Below are positions 1 through 9,200 of a stretch of 64,000 nt of DNA, piece by piece (the stretch's first letter is position 1; each line of letters opens with the position of its first letter). This stretch comes from JAEUUM01 sp038326165 (GTDB lineage: Bacteria; Bacteroidota; Bacteroidia; Chitinophagales; Saprospiraceae). Below the pieces are notes generated by a model, which searched no databases, was not told the DNA's origin, and was given only the letters and a program-made list of their open reading frames with translations. The position numbers were made by a program, and so were the translations under genes. Where the stretch lies: the NCBI GenBank assembly GCA_038326165.1, contig JBBQJT010000011.1:1-64000 (forward strand), read 5' to 3'.

Positions 1-84
1 CTTTTACCATTCCGAACAGAGCAGTCAAGCCCCTCAGCGCTGATGGTACTATCTCAAGCAGATGGGAGAGTAAGTCGCTGCCAA
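1..84 (+). rRNA. rrf: 5S ribosomal RNA, 3' part
   Basis: The first bases match the conserved 3' two thirds of bacterial 5S rRNA: the CCATTCCGAAC box, the CAGCGCTGATGGTACT segment and the closing GATGGGAGAGTAAGTCGCTGCC. The 5' part lies outside the window, so this is the end of an rRNA operon transcribed into the window. The exact 3' end (about 82-86) is estimated. Confidence 0.93.
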
Positions 85-100
85 CTTAATTTAACGCAAT

Positions 101-128
101 AGCCCTTGTACACTCGTGTCCAAGGGCT
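101..128 (+). terminator. rRNA operon terminator hairpin
   Basis: AGCCCTTG (101-108) and CAAGGGCT (121-128) form a perfect 8-bp stem with a 12-nt loop, followed by a T-rich stretch. It sits about 15 bases after the 5S gene and fits an intrinsic terminator of the rRNA operon. Confidence 0.8.
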
Positions 129-129
129 T

Positions 130-760
130 TGTGTTTTATGTGCTTTTCTACATTATTGTTTCTTTTGTGTCGGCCTTATCTAATGGTTGCTTTTATTCTC
201 TAGTTTGCTCAACCCGAATTCATCGTTTTACTCTGAATCTGTGAATATTTCAGTTAATTGGATAATTTGTCGGGCTTGATGATTCCTAGTAGCGCATCAA
301 AATAGTAGGAGGTTTAACCCACTGAGGATTTTTTAAATATCAGGGCTCTGAAGTCGAAAAATCAAAAATTTTGTCGACTAATGAGGCTTTGCTCAGAGGC
401 AAAAAGCGCCAATGCGGATTTTGGGTTTAAATGTCAGGATTTTAAATTCGACTGAATCAAAGATTTTCGTCGACCCACAGGACAAAATCTGCTAATGCGG
501 ATTTTGGGCTTGGTATTCATTTTTATTTACCTATTCTATTACGGCTTATTTATTTGATTTGCTCCGTTTTCCAGATTACACATTATTCTTTATTGTCTTT
601 GCCTTTAGTTATTTTGAAATACATGTCTTTAAGTATGTGTTGTTTTTGTAGTTACATCCTAAATTCCCAGATGATAATTTCTAATAAACTACAATTTATA
701 TTATATCCCACAGCAGAATTTCTTGACTATTTAGTACTTTTAGCAAACTATTTAGTCAAA
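130..760. other. long intergenic region without a convincing gene
   Basis: About 630 bases between the rRNA terminator and the yfhO terminator. One short open frame on the plus strand (554-763) has no recognisable motif, a biased composition and no start context. The only structured content I see is the palindromic repeat at 286-510. Confidence 0.6.
286..510. repeat. dispersed palindromic intergenic repeat, copy A
   Basis: The stretch contains two tandem sub-units. Each has a TCGA-AAAT...ATTTT-GTCGA imperfect inverted repeat (about 352-378 and 448-475) followed by AATGCGGATTTTGGG (411-425 and 494-508). The same elements recur in the same order at 10310-10497. The shared 20-mer AATGCGGATTTTGGGTTTAA is at 411-430 here and 10478-10497 there. 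I read this as a REP-like non-coding repeat family; no function is known to me. Confidence 0.75.
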
Positions 761-798
761 TAAAAAACCCCGACTAAGGATCTTAATCAGGGACTTTT
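761..798 (-). terminator. terminator downstream of yfhO
   Basis: Read on the minus strand, CCCTGATTAAG and CTTAGTCGGGG pair with a few G-U or mismatch positions around a short loop and run into a T6 tract. It lies about 50 bases beyond the yfhO stop, as expected for an intrinsic terminator. Confidence 0.7.
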
Positions 799-844
799 AT
801 GCAATTTATTTGGTTGCATTGCTTACAACTAATCAATATTAGAT

Positions 845-3364
845 TTATTTCTTTTTAGTCGGAGCTTTTTTTGCTTTGTTTTCAGTAATTACAATCTCTG
901 ATAATTGAGTGGTGTCAGCTAGTCCCTCTTTCCAGAAATGCCATATCAACCCAAATATGCTCAAAACCATTATTAATAAAGATGAAACTGTGGATATTTT
1001 CTCACCTTCATAAAAGCTAGTTGGTTTGAACTCCATTTTAAGTTCATGTTGACCGGATGGTACCATTAAACCTCGAAGGAAATAATCGGCCTTAAAGAAA
1101 TTGTCAAATGGCTTGCCATCTAAATACATCTTCCAGCCTTTTTCAGCTGGGTAGTATATTTCTGAAAAGACTGCTAATTGTGAGGTAGCAGAGTTATACG
1201 AATAAGTCATTTCATCTGGATGATATTTAGTCAGCTTAATAGTTGCATTTGTATCAGTTGATTCAGGTAACTTGCTTACTAGATTTTCGTCTCTTTTTTG
1301 GATTAATGCAAACGATCCTGCTTCTATAGTACCTAAGGCTTCTAATTCTTCATCTGCATTTTGTACAATTTTGGTTTTAGGTACAAACCATGCATTTCCT
1401 GCTGGATTGGGTACTGGTATGGCTTGGCCTTGATCCCCTTCACCTTGTATGATGTATTTAGTATTTAATAACGCAACTACATTTACGTATTTGGCAGGAT
1501 TGGACAGATATTTTTCTATAACTTCCTGATATCGCATCAATTTTGCAGCGTGGTAGCCACCGAGTGATTTATGGAAATATGATGTGTTAGCGTTACTAAA
1601 TGGATTTCCTCCTCTAAGATCTAATACTCTAAAATGTGGATCTTTGTCTGCCATTATCTTTTTATCAACATCTGTAGGTACAGCTACTTGGGCATGTTGT
1701 TCCTTTGTTGTAAACTTTTCAGAAAATATGATTCTTTTGTCAATCAGGAATACATCTAATATGGCAATCAATCCAATACTCAAAACCAAATAATTGGCCT
1801 TTATTTTTCCATTAAGGTAGAACCAAATTATGGTAAATCCTGAACCAATAAACAATATACTTCGTATTGCATCTGCTCTCAATAAAGACTTCCTGTCTGA
1901 TTTGACCATTTCAAGAATATCAGCTCCAAATCTTGTATCATTTGGACCTGAGTAGGACATTCCACCACTTAAGATCAGCGCAATCAACACCAAACCTCCT
2001 GTTATGGCGCCCGCAAAAAGGAGTGATCTTCTTTTTTGTGCTGCATCTATGGAATGGTTCATCAGATTTTGCAATCCATAAAGTCCTAAGATTATCATGA
2101 AAAATTGTGACAATCCCAATGCCATTGAAACAGCTCTGAATTTGTTGAAAAAAGGAAAATATTTAAACAAAAGATCGTTGAGGAAAAAGTTATTTCCCCA
2201 AGAAATACTCAAGGTAAATAATGTTGATATTAGTAACCACCATTTAATACTTCCATCCACTAGGAAGCAACCCAAAAAGAAAAGAAAGCATAAAACTGCT
2301 CCAAAATAAATTGCTACTCCCACGCCTGGTTGGTTGCCCCAATAGAACAATGACGCAACTTGTTGCTCAGCAATTTTGACTGCAGCATCACCTGTTTGAC
2401 CCTGTTCGGATAAACTCCCCATTACGTTTTGAAATACTGCATCATGAGTTTTAGTGCCTCGGTAATTTTGTGAAGATCCACCACCATAAAAACTTGGAAC
2501 CAACAAAGTCATCGATTCTCCTACTCCATAACTCCAGCCAAATGCGTAGTCTTCATCCAATCCGTCTCCTTTTGATGATTTTGAAGTTAGCTCAGATTTG
2601 CCTCTGATGGTTTCTTTGGAGTATTCATAGGTAGTCCAGAGTCTCGATGTATTAGAGGAAATGCCCAATATTCCCGTAATAATCATGATTGCCGATGCTA
2701 TTGCTGCAGTCTTTAAATGTTTGGTTTTAAAAGCATCAACCCATTTTATGACAAAAAATATACCCAAAGCCATAAAACCATAATAACTGATTTGAAAGTG
2801 GTTAACAAGTAATTGTAAGGCGACAAACAAACCAAACAAAGCTCCTCCCAATAGGTATTTTCCCCTCCACAGCAGAATTGCTCCCATATACATTCCAGGA
2901 AGTAAGCCCAATGCCAACATTTTTGTACTGTGACCAGCTTCTGCAATATCACACATGAAGGTGGATAAACCGTAAGCTACGCCACCAAAAACTGCCAATC
3001 GCCAATCAAGTCCCATGGTAATCAATAGTAAATAGGTACAAAACATAGCCAAAAAAATCACGATTGGAACAAAGAGCATACTTTGGTTCAACATTAATAA
3101 TCGAAGTGCGTATTTGGTGTAGTTTCCTTGGTCTGTAGGACGTATTTGATAAGTTGGCATTCCAGAAAACACGGATTGTGTCCACAATGGAGCGGTTCCA
3201 GTTTCTTTCACAATCTTATCCATCTCAGCTTGCGAGCCTTTGGCCTGAACATTATCGTGTTGGTTGAGGACCTTGCCTGAGAAATATGGGCCATAAAGAA
3301 AGAAGGTTGCAACGAACATGCAAACAATTGCAATGACATGCGGAATAAGACGATTGAAACTCAT
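845..3364 (-). CDS. yfhO: YfhO family multi-spanning membrane protein
   Basis: An 839-residue protein with a long series of hydrophobic segments through residues 1-550 and a final membrane helix near 800, ending in a lysine-rich tail. The N-terminal helix is followed by an extracytoplasmic loop with LNQHDNVQAKGSQAEM, typical of Bacteroidetes YfhO proteins. The GAATFSS-type region GLDEDYAFGWSYGVGESMTLLVPSFYGGGS (around 270-300) is also characteristic. YfhO proteins are thought to act in envelope glycan modification, as GT-C-like glycosyltransferases; the precise substrate is not known. The gene diverges from a glycosyltransferase gene, consistent with an envelope role. It has its own promoter-like element and terminator. 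Confidence 0.88.
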   Translation of the reverse strand: MSFNRLIPHVIAIVCMFVATFFLYGPYFSGKVLNQHDNVQAKGSQAEMDKIVKETGTAPLWTQSVFSGMPTYQIRPTDQGNYTKYALRLLMLNQSMLFVPIVIFLAMFCTYLLLITMGLDWRLAVFGGVAYGLSTFMCDIAEAGHSTKMLALGLLPGMYMGAILLWRGKYLLGGALFGLFVALQLLVNHFQISYYGFMALGIFFVIKWVDAFKTKHLKTAAIASAIMIITGILGISSNTSRLWTTYEYSKETIRGKSELTSKSSKGDGLDEDYAFGWSYGVGESMTLLVPSFYGGGSSQNYRGTKTHDAVFQNVMGSLSEQGQTGDAAVKIAEQQVASLFYWGNQPGVGVAIYFGAVLCFLFFLGCFLVDGSIKWWLLISTLFTLSISWGNNFFLNDLLFKYFPFFNKFRAVSMALGLSQFFMIILGLYGLQNLMNHSIDAAQKRRSLLFAGAITGGLVLIALILSGGMSYSGPNDTRFGADILEMVKSDRKSLLRADAIRSILFIGSGFTIIWFYLNGKIKANYLVLSIGLIAILDVFLIDKRIIFSEKFTTKEQHAQVAVPTDVDKKIMADKDPHFRVLDLRGGNPFSNANTSYFHKSLGGYHAAKLMRYQEVIEKYLSNPAKYVNVVALLNTKYIIQGEGDQGQAIPVPNPAGNAWFVPKTKIVQNADEELEALGTIEAGSFALIQKRDENLVSKLPESTDTNATIKLTKYHPDEMTYSYNSATSQLAVFSEIYYPAEKGWKMYLDGKPFDNFFKADYFLRGLMVPSGQHELKMEFKPTSFYEGEKISTVSSLLIMVLSIFGLIWHFWKEGLADTTQLSEIVITENKAKKAPTKKK

Positions 3365-3414
3365 TTTATAATTTTTCGTAAGTTTTATATTAGTTATTGA
3401 TCAACTAGGTGATC

Positions 3415-3422
3415 CAAAGATA
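3415..3422 (-). promoter_or_regulatory. -7 promoter element for yfhO
   Basis: On the minus strand TATCTTTG matches the Bacteroidetes -7 consensus TAnnTTTG. It lies about 50 bases before the yfhO ATG. No clear -33 TTTG is seen at the usual distance. Confidence 0.45.
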
Positions 3423-3464
3423 TAAAGTTTAGTATATTCGTAATAAGTTTACGCAATTGAAAAT

Positions 3465-4241
3465 ATGGATACAGATCCGGAGCCCAGTCTTTTGTCGATT
3501 ATTACCGTAGTTTATAACGGTGCTGATACACTCGAAGCTACTATTCTGAGCATTGTCAACAACAAGCCAGATTGGTTAGAGTATATTGTCATTGATGGAG
3601 GTTCTCAAGATGGAACTTTGGATTTGGTGCAACAATACAATGATCAAATAGACATATGGATCAGTGATAGGGATAATGGATTGTACGATGCGATGAATAA
3701 GGGGACCGATGCAGCTACAGGCAAATATCTGTGGTTTATCAACTCTGGGGATTTAATCAGTGATAATATCGTTTACACAAGGATTTATGAAATGCTTTCG
3801 AGAGATCCGGATATTGTGTGCGGTGAAGTAAATATCGTAAATGCTTCTGGAGAAATATTGGGTACTCGAAGCAATTTAACAGTTCAACAATTGCCAGATA
3901 AATTAACATCTGAACGATTCAGAAGGGGAATGACTGTATGCCATCAAGGTTTTATCGTTAAAAAAAGTATTGCACCTAAGTATGAAATGGACAATTGGGT
4001 GGCAGACTATGACTGGATGATCAAATGTGTTAAGCTTGCCAAATCTTATGAAATGACTCATGTACCAATAGTTAATTTTTTGGGAGGAGGAATTTCGAAA
4101 AGAAAATGGAGAGAATCAATGGTTGATAGATTGCTTACCATGAAAAAACACTACGGTTTATGGCCTACTTTCAAGGAGCACATATTTATTGGATTGAGGT
4201 ATTTGAGCTGGAGGCTCAGGCCTAGAAACGAGAGATATTGA
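3465..4241 (+). CDS. family 2 glycosyltransferase
   Basis: A 258-residue GT-A fold glycosyltransferase. The N-terminus has SIITVVYNGADTLEATI, followed by the nucleotide-binding IDGGSQDGT and a DxD-like region in WFINSGD (around residue 100), plus DNGLYDAMNKG, all hallmarks of WcaA/WcaE-like GT2 enzymes. It would transfer a sugar from a nucleotide-sugar to an envelope glycan on the cytoplasmic side. There is no membrane segment. It is followed one base later by crcB, so the two are probably co-transcribed. The acceptor cannot be inferred from the sequence. Confidence 0.9.
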   Translation: MDTDPEPSLLSIITVVYNGADTLEATILSIVNNKPDWLEYIVIDGGSQDGTLDLVQQYNDQIDIWISDRDNGLYDAMNKGTDAATGKYLWFINSGDLISDNIVYTRIYEMLSRDPDIVCGEVNIVNASGEILGTRSNLTVQQLPDKLTSERFRRGMTVCHQGFIVKKSIAPKYEMDNWVADYDWMIKCVKLAKSYEMTHVPIVNFLGGGISKRKWRESMVDRLLTMKKHYGLWPTFKEHIFIGLRYLSWRLRPRNERY

Positions 4242-4242
4242 T

Positions 4243-4608
4243 ATGAAGCTAATGTTGGTCGCAATTGGTGGAGCTTTTGGTAGTACTTTGAGATATTTAA
4301 TTTCTCAATGGATTGGAAGTGCGTCTGGCAATTTTCCGTGGAATACTTTTGCAATCAATTGTCTTGGATGTTTATTGATAGGTTTTTTCGCTGTAAAATT
4401 TACTGATTCTGGACAAGATCTTAATCGATTGTTGATCATGACTGGGATTTTGGGGGGCTTTACGACATTTTCGGCTTTCAGTCTTGAATTGGTTCAATTG
4501 ATCTTTTTGGATAAAATAGTCACTGCCGCTTTATATGCATTAAGTAGTTGTTTGTTCGGATTGTTTTTTTGTGGAGTTGGATACCTGGTTGCGCAGAAAT
4601 TCCTATGA
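4243..4608 (+). CDS. crcB: fluoride ion channel CrcB/FluC
   Basis: A 121-residue protein with four predicted membrane helices. It shows the family motifs GGAFGSTLRY near the N-terminus, an asparagine in FAINCLG (residue about 39) and GILGGFTTFSAFSLE (around 73-87), which contains the Phe/Thr/Ser residues lining the fluoride path. CrcB/Fluc exports fluoride as a dual-topology dimer and length is typical. It follows the glycosyltransferase with a one-base gap. I see no fluoride riboswitch upstream. Confidence 0.95.
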   Translation: MKLMLVAIGGAFGSTLRYLISQWIGSASGNFPWNTFAINCLGCLLIGFFAVKFTDSGQDLNRLLIMTGILGGFTTFSAFSLELVQLIFLDKIVTAALYALSSCLFGLFFCGVGYLVAQKFL

Positions 4609-4692
4609 GGTTATTGATTGCCAAACCAGAATGCTGAACAATAGCAAGTATATTTCTTGTATCTTCGTATAAGTTATTCAAAACAATTAAAA

Positions 4693-5175
4693 ATGAAAAA
4701 AATAATCTTTTTTATGGTGTTTTGCCAATGTATCAATTTGGCGCAAGCACAAAACTTGGAAGCGAAACTGAGCCCTTTGGGATTGGTGTTGGGTGGAATG
4801 CAACTCAATTTGGAGCAAACCGTTCAGCAAGATTGGGGAGTCGAAGCCGGGGTAATTACAGATTTTAATGATTTCACTATGTTAAATTTAATTGGCAAAT
4901 ATTATTTCTCTCCTTCCGAAAAGGGAAATGACCGATTTCATATTGGTGTCTTTTTGAATCATATATTTTTCGATAGTGAAATTGAATCGAACATTGGACC
5001 AGGTCTTGGTTTCTATATGGGCTACAAATGGTTGTCGAGAAGGAATGTGATCTTTGAGATTGGCGGTGGTATTGGAAGAGTACTTGGAAAGTCAGTTGGA
5101 GAAGACGGTAGTTTTACCGGAACAGGTCAACTAACCATAGGTTATAGATTTCCGGTGATTAAACAGACAAAGTAG
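4693..5175 (+). CDS. small secreted protein, probable outer-membrane beta-barrel
   Basis: A 160-residue protein starting at ATG 4693, chosen over an upstream TTG because MKKIIFFMVFCQCINLAQAQ is a clean signal peptide. The mature part has alternating short hydrophobic strands and glycines (LGLVLGGMQLNLEQ, GPGLGFYMGYKWL, FEIGGGIGRVLG), ending TIGYRFPVIK, as in small 8-strand barrels of Bacteroidetes. No specific family is recognised. It stands alone between crcB and sua5. Confidence 0.7.
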   Translation: MKKIIFFMVFCQCINLAQAQNLEAKLSPLGLVLGGMQLNLEQTVQQDWGVEAGVITDFNDFTMLNLIGKYYFSPSEKGNDRFHIGVFLNHIFFDSEIESNIGPGLGFYMGYKWLSRRNVIFEIGGGIGRVLGKSVGEDGSFTGTGQLTIGYRFPVIKQTK

Positions 5176-5238
5176 GTTTCACTTTTGAACATAATTGGTT
5201 CAATTTGTTGTTTAGGAAGTTAAATCATTGAATTAAGA

Positions 5239-6237
5239 TTGTGCAGCTTGAATTTACCATTTAGTACCATCATTTCTGACTCTTTAGCGAAAGCAAAGAC
5301 GTGGCTGGATCAAGATGAATTGGTAGCTATTCCTACAGAAACGGTTTATGGATTGGCTGGAAATGCTTTGAAATCGGATGTGTTGAGTAAAATATTTCAT
5401 GTTAAAGCCAGACCTGACAATCATCCCCTAATATTACACATCGCCAATATTGATCAAATCAATAAGTATGTGACAGAAGCATCCTCTATTGAAAGTTTGC
5501 TTATGGAGAGTTTTTGGCCTGGACCTCTCACATTGCTTATTGACAAATCGGAGGCTGTACCAAATGAGTTAACGGGCGGAAGAAAGAAAGTAGGGATTCG
5601 AATTCCAGACCACGAGTTAACTTTAAGGCTGTTACAATCATTGGATTATCCGCTGGCGGCTCCAAGTGCAAATCCTTTTGGTTATATAAGTCCAACAAGC
5701 GCTCAACATGTCTTCGATCAAATGTCAGGCAAGATACCTCATATATTGGATGGTGGAGATTGTTCGAGAGGAATTGAATCTACGATTGTTGAAGTTCAAG
5801 GAGATTGGTGCCTAATTCATAGGTTGGGAGCCTTAAGTCTGGAAGATATTCAATTGGTTTGCCCCAATATTAAGGATTTGAGTGCAGAGACTGAAATTCA
5901 TGAAACTTCCGGACAAATGCCATGGCATTATGCCCCTCAGAAAAGATTGTACCTCGATCGACATGAAATGCTCTCATCTGCATCGCCAAGTTTAAAAATC
6001 GGATATATTTCATTCAGAGGGGAAATCACAAATGAACATATTTACCAATCTTGTTTATCGCCAAGTGGGAACTTAGAGGAAGCTGGGAGAAATTTATTCT
6101 TAGCATTGAGGAAAATTGACAATTCGGAGGTGGATTTCATTGTTGCAGAAAGTGTTCCTAATATTGGGATAGGAAGAGCAATAAATGAAAGACTCAGAAA
6201 AGCTGCTGCTAAAACAAAAAAGGCCCAAATCAGTTAA
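5239..6237 (+). CDS. tsaC: L-threonylcarbamoyladenylate synthase, Sua5 type
   Basis: A 332-residue enzyme that makes threonylcarbamoyl-AMP from threonine, bicarbonate and ATP for the t6A37 modification of ANN-decoding tRNAs. The YrdC domain covers residues about 10-200 with VAIPTETVYGLAG, KxRP (VKARPDNHPL), SFWPGPLTLLI, RIPDHELTL and PLAAPSANPFGYISPT. The C-terminal Sua5 domain begins with the linker SGQMPWHYAPQ. There is no in-frame ATG before the essential N-terminal motif and an in-frame stop lies at 5221-5223, so translation must start at a non-ATG codon. TTG 5239 is the best choice. The gene ends in a hairpin shared with the convergent BNR gene. Confidence 0.92.
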   Translation: MCSLNLPFSTIISDSLAKAKTWLDQDELVAIPTETVYGLAGNALKSDVLSKIFHVKARPDNHPLILHIANIDQINKYVTEASSIESLLMESFWPGPLTLLIDKSEAVPNELTGGRKKVGIRIPDHELTLRLLQSLDYPLAAPSANPFGYISPTSAQHVFDQMSGKIPHILDGGDCSRGIESTIVEVQGDWCLIHRLGALSLEDIQLVCPNIKDLSAETEIHETSGQMPWHYAPQKRLYLDRHEMLSSASPSLKIGYISFRGEITNEHIYQSCLSPSGNLEEAGRNLFLALRKIDNSEVDFIVAESVPNIGIGRAINERLRKAAAKTKKAQIS

Positions 6238-6250
6238 TATTTGAGCCTTT
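6219..6250. terminator. bidirectional terminator between sua5 and the BNR protein
   Basis: AAAGGCCCAAAT (6219-6230) and ATTTGAGCCTTT (6239-6250) form an 11/12 matched stem. It overlaps the last codons of sua5 and lies before the convergent gene. A near-identical hairpin core is found at 25988-26017. Confidence 0.75.
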
Positions 6251-6270
6251 AATATTGTCATACTAGAGAT

Positions 6271-9200
6271 TTAAGGTTTGATCACGATTCCTTTCCAAGC
6301 CTCTTTATCCAATAATTTGATTGGTTCAAGTTTTTGCTTCTCCAATAGCAGATTCACTTTTTTTAAGTAAGTAGTATTCACTTTTCCAATTTCTTCAGCC
6401 TTTTGTTTGATTTCATCTTGGAATCCTGAAAGTCGAACCAATTGATATTCAGTTGGTCGTCCTTCATACATGACTACCTCCATAAATAATTCTCCTAATT
6501 TTTCACGCATCTTTTCTTCGCCCGTGATAGCAGTTTCAGTTTTGGTTGCTACCATTGATTTTCGAAGCGTTTCAAGTTGGTTATTGTAATCTGTCAAGAG
6601 TTTTTTGTCTTTGGTACTCTTAAGTGCTGGCAATTTAGATTCCAAGCTCTTTTGAACATTGACTAATTTTTGGGTTTCGAAAGATAGATCTTCGATAACT
6701 GTGTACATGTCTCTTGAAGTTTTTCTCTGCATAGCAATATCTTGGCTTGAAATTCCTGAATTTGGATCTTCAACTAAAATGATATTGGAAGCAAATTCTT
6801 TGCCGTTCAATTTGAGCTTAACCTTATACTCTCCCGGTTCTACAAGTGGGGACATAAATCCAGAGTAGTCAAGCTTTGCACCAGTTTCTGCTGTTTTTGG
6901 TGGCTTCATTCTCATTCCCCAGTTCACTCTGTTGATCCCTTTTCTTTTGGTGCCGGCCATATCATAAAGCATTCTGCCATTTTGATCATATATTTCAATT
7001 CTTACTTCACCAGTGTTTGCTCTTTCTTTCAGATAGTAAGTAATAATTGCATCTTCCGTAAAATTTCCACCAACAAATTCGCCGCCTTGTCCACCTCCGC
7101 CACCAAACTTGCCAGAAGTTAAAGTAGTAGGTCTATTGGGTAACATTACTAAATCCTGTTCCAATATTTCATTCGAAAGTTGACGGAGTATACTAATATC
7201 ATCAACTATCATAATTCCCCGGCCATGGGTAGCAATCACTAAATCATGCGTTTTAGGCGTGATTACCATATCTCTTGCTAATACATATTCTGGTATGTTT
7301 GCTTTCATTCTGATCCAATTGTCACCACCATCTATGGTAGCGAATAATCCCATTTCGGTTCCTAAAAACAACAATTTGGGATTAATAGGATCTTGGATAA
7401 TTCTGTGAGCAAAGCCAGTAAATTCAGAACTTGAAAACAATTTCCACGTCTGTCCCATATCAGTTGACTTGGCTACATAAGTTTTCATGTCACCATACAT
7501 GTGATTGTCAAACGTAACAAAAACTGTTTTGCTGTCATGTGCACTTGGGCTTATACTGCTTATCCAAGTTCCTGCAGGGATTCCTGCACTACTGTAATTG
7601 TTGGTAACGTTATTCCAAGTTTTTCCAGTATTGTTTGTGTATTGAAGATTGCCATCATCAGTTCCAACCCATACTGTATTTTCATCTTTTGGTGATTCTG
7701 CAATTGTGAAAATGGTACAATGGTTTTCTGCTGAGGAGTTGTCTATAGTAACTCCACCGGATTCTTCCTGTTTTTGTTTTTCTTTATTGTTGGTTGTAAG
7801 GTCTGGCGATATTTTTACCCATGTGATGCCTCTATCTTGAGTTTTATACAAATATTGGGACCCAGTATATAGCGTTTTAGGATTGGTTGTGCTTCGCACT
7901 ATTGGTGTATTCCAATTATAACGTAGTTCGTCATCACCTTGACCTTTTTTGGGCTGTATAGATTGTGCTTTATTGGTTTTGGTATCAATTCTGGCCATTT
8001 TACCGCCCTGTGATTCAGCGTACACGATGTTATTATCCAAACCATCAGGTTGTACCCAAAAACCGTCACCACCCCAAAGATCATTCCAGTCTCCATTTTT
8101 AACGCCTCCCGATTTTTGAGATGGAGCTGACCAACTTCCATTATCTTGAAGTCCGCCATAAACATGATAAGGATCCTGATTGTCAGTTGCTACATGGTAG
8201 AATTGTGAAACAGGAAGATTCCAAAAGAATGTCCAACTATTGCCCTTGTCAAGGCTTTGATAAACGCCTCCATCAGTTCCCAATAGTAGATGAGAGGTAT
8301 TATTAGGGTTAATCCATAGAGCATGATGGTCAGCGTGCACACTAATGTTGTATGAAGGCTCAGTAAAAGAGTATCCACCATCTTTGCTTATTGAAAAAGT
8401 GAATGCGGGACGGTACACTCTTTTGGGATCATAAGGATCGACAGCTATAGTTGAGAAGTAAAATGGTCTAGCACAAACATTTGGAGAAGAGCTTTGCTGT
8501 TTCCACGTCTCTCCGCCATCAGCCGAAATAAATAATCCGGTCTTTGTCGCTTCAACTATGGCCAACAAATTGTCAGGAGCGCTTGGAGCCAAGGCCATAG
8601 CCACTCGTCCAAAATCACCTTCTGGCAATCCATTCTTGATGATTTTCCATGTTTTTCCGCCATCAATACTTTTGTAAACTGCACTGCCTATGCCACCAGA
8701 ACTGAATGAGTAGGGTTTTCTTCTAAATTCCCATGTTGTAGCAAACATAATATCGGGATTAGCTGGATTAATTAAAAAATCTGCGCAGCCAGTTGTCTCA
8801 TTTACATATAGGATTTTTTCCCATGTTATGCCTCCGTCTGTGGTTTTATATAGTCCTCTATCTTGACTATCTGACCATAATTTTCCAGGAACTGCCACAA
8901 ATACAGTATTGGGATCCTTTGGATGAATTACTATTTTGCTTATGTGTTCAGAGTTTTCGAGACCAAGCTTGGTCCAGGTCTTTCCGCTATCGATAGATTT
9001 ATACAAGCCATCTCCAACTGACACAGTGTTGCGCATATTGCTTTCTCCTGAACCAGCCCATATAGTATTGGGGTTGGTTTGATCAATAACCAACGCTCCG
9101 ATTGACTGACAATGCTTGTCAAAGATTGGGTTGAAAATTACACCTGCATCAGTTGTTTTCCATATACCTCCGCCAGCAGTTCCGACATAAAATGTTCGGG

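Noticed and set aside
554..763. Short plus-strand open frame of 69 codons before the yfhO terminator
   Set aside because: No motif, no upstream promoter or start context, low-complexity hydrophobic composition, and its end overlaps the terminator hairpin; more likely chance.
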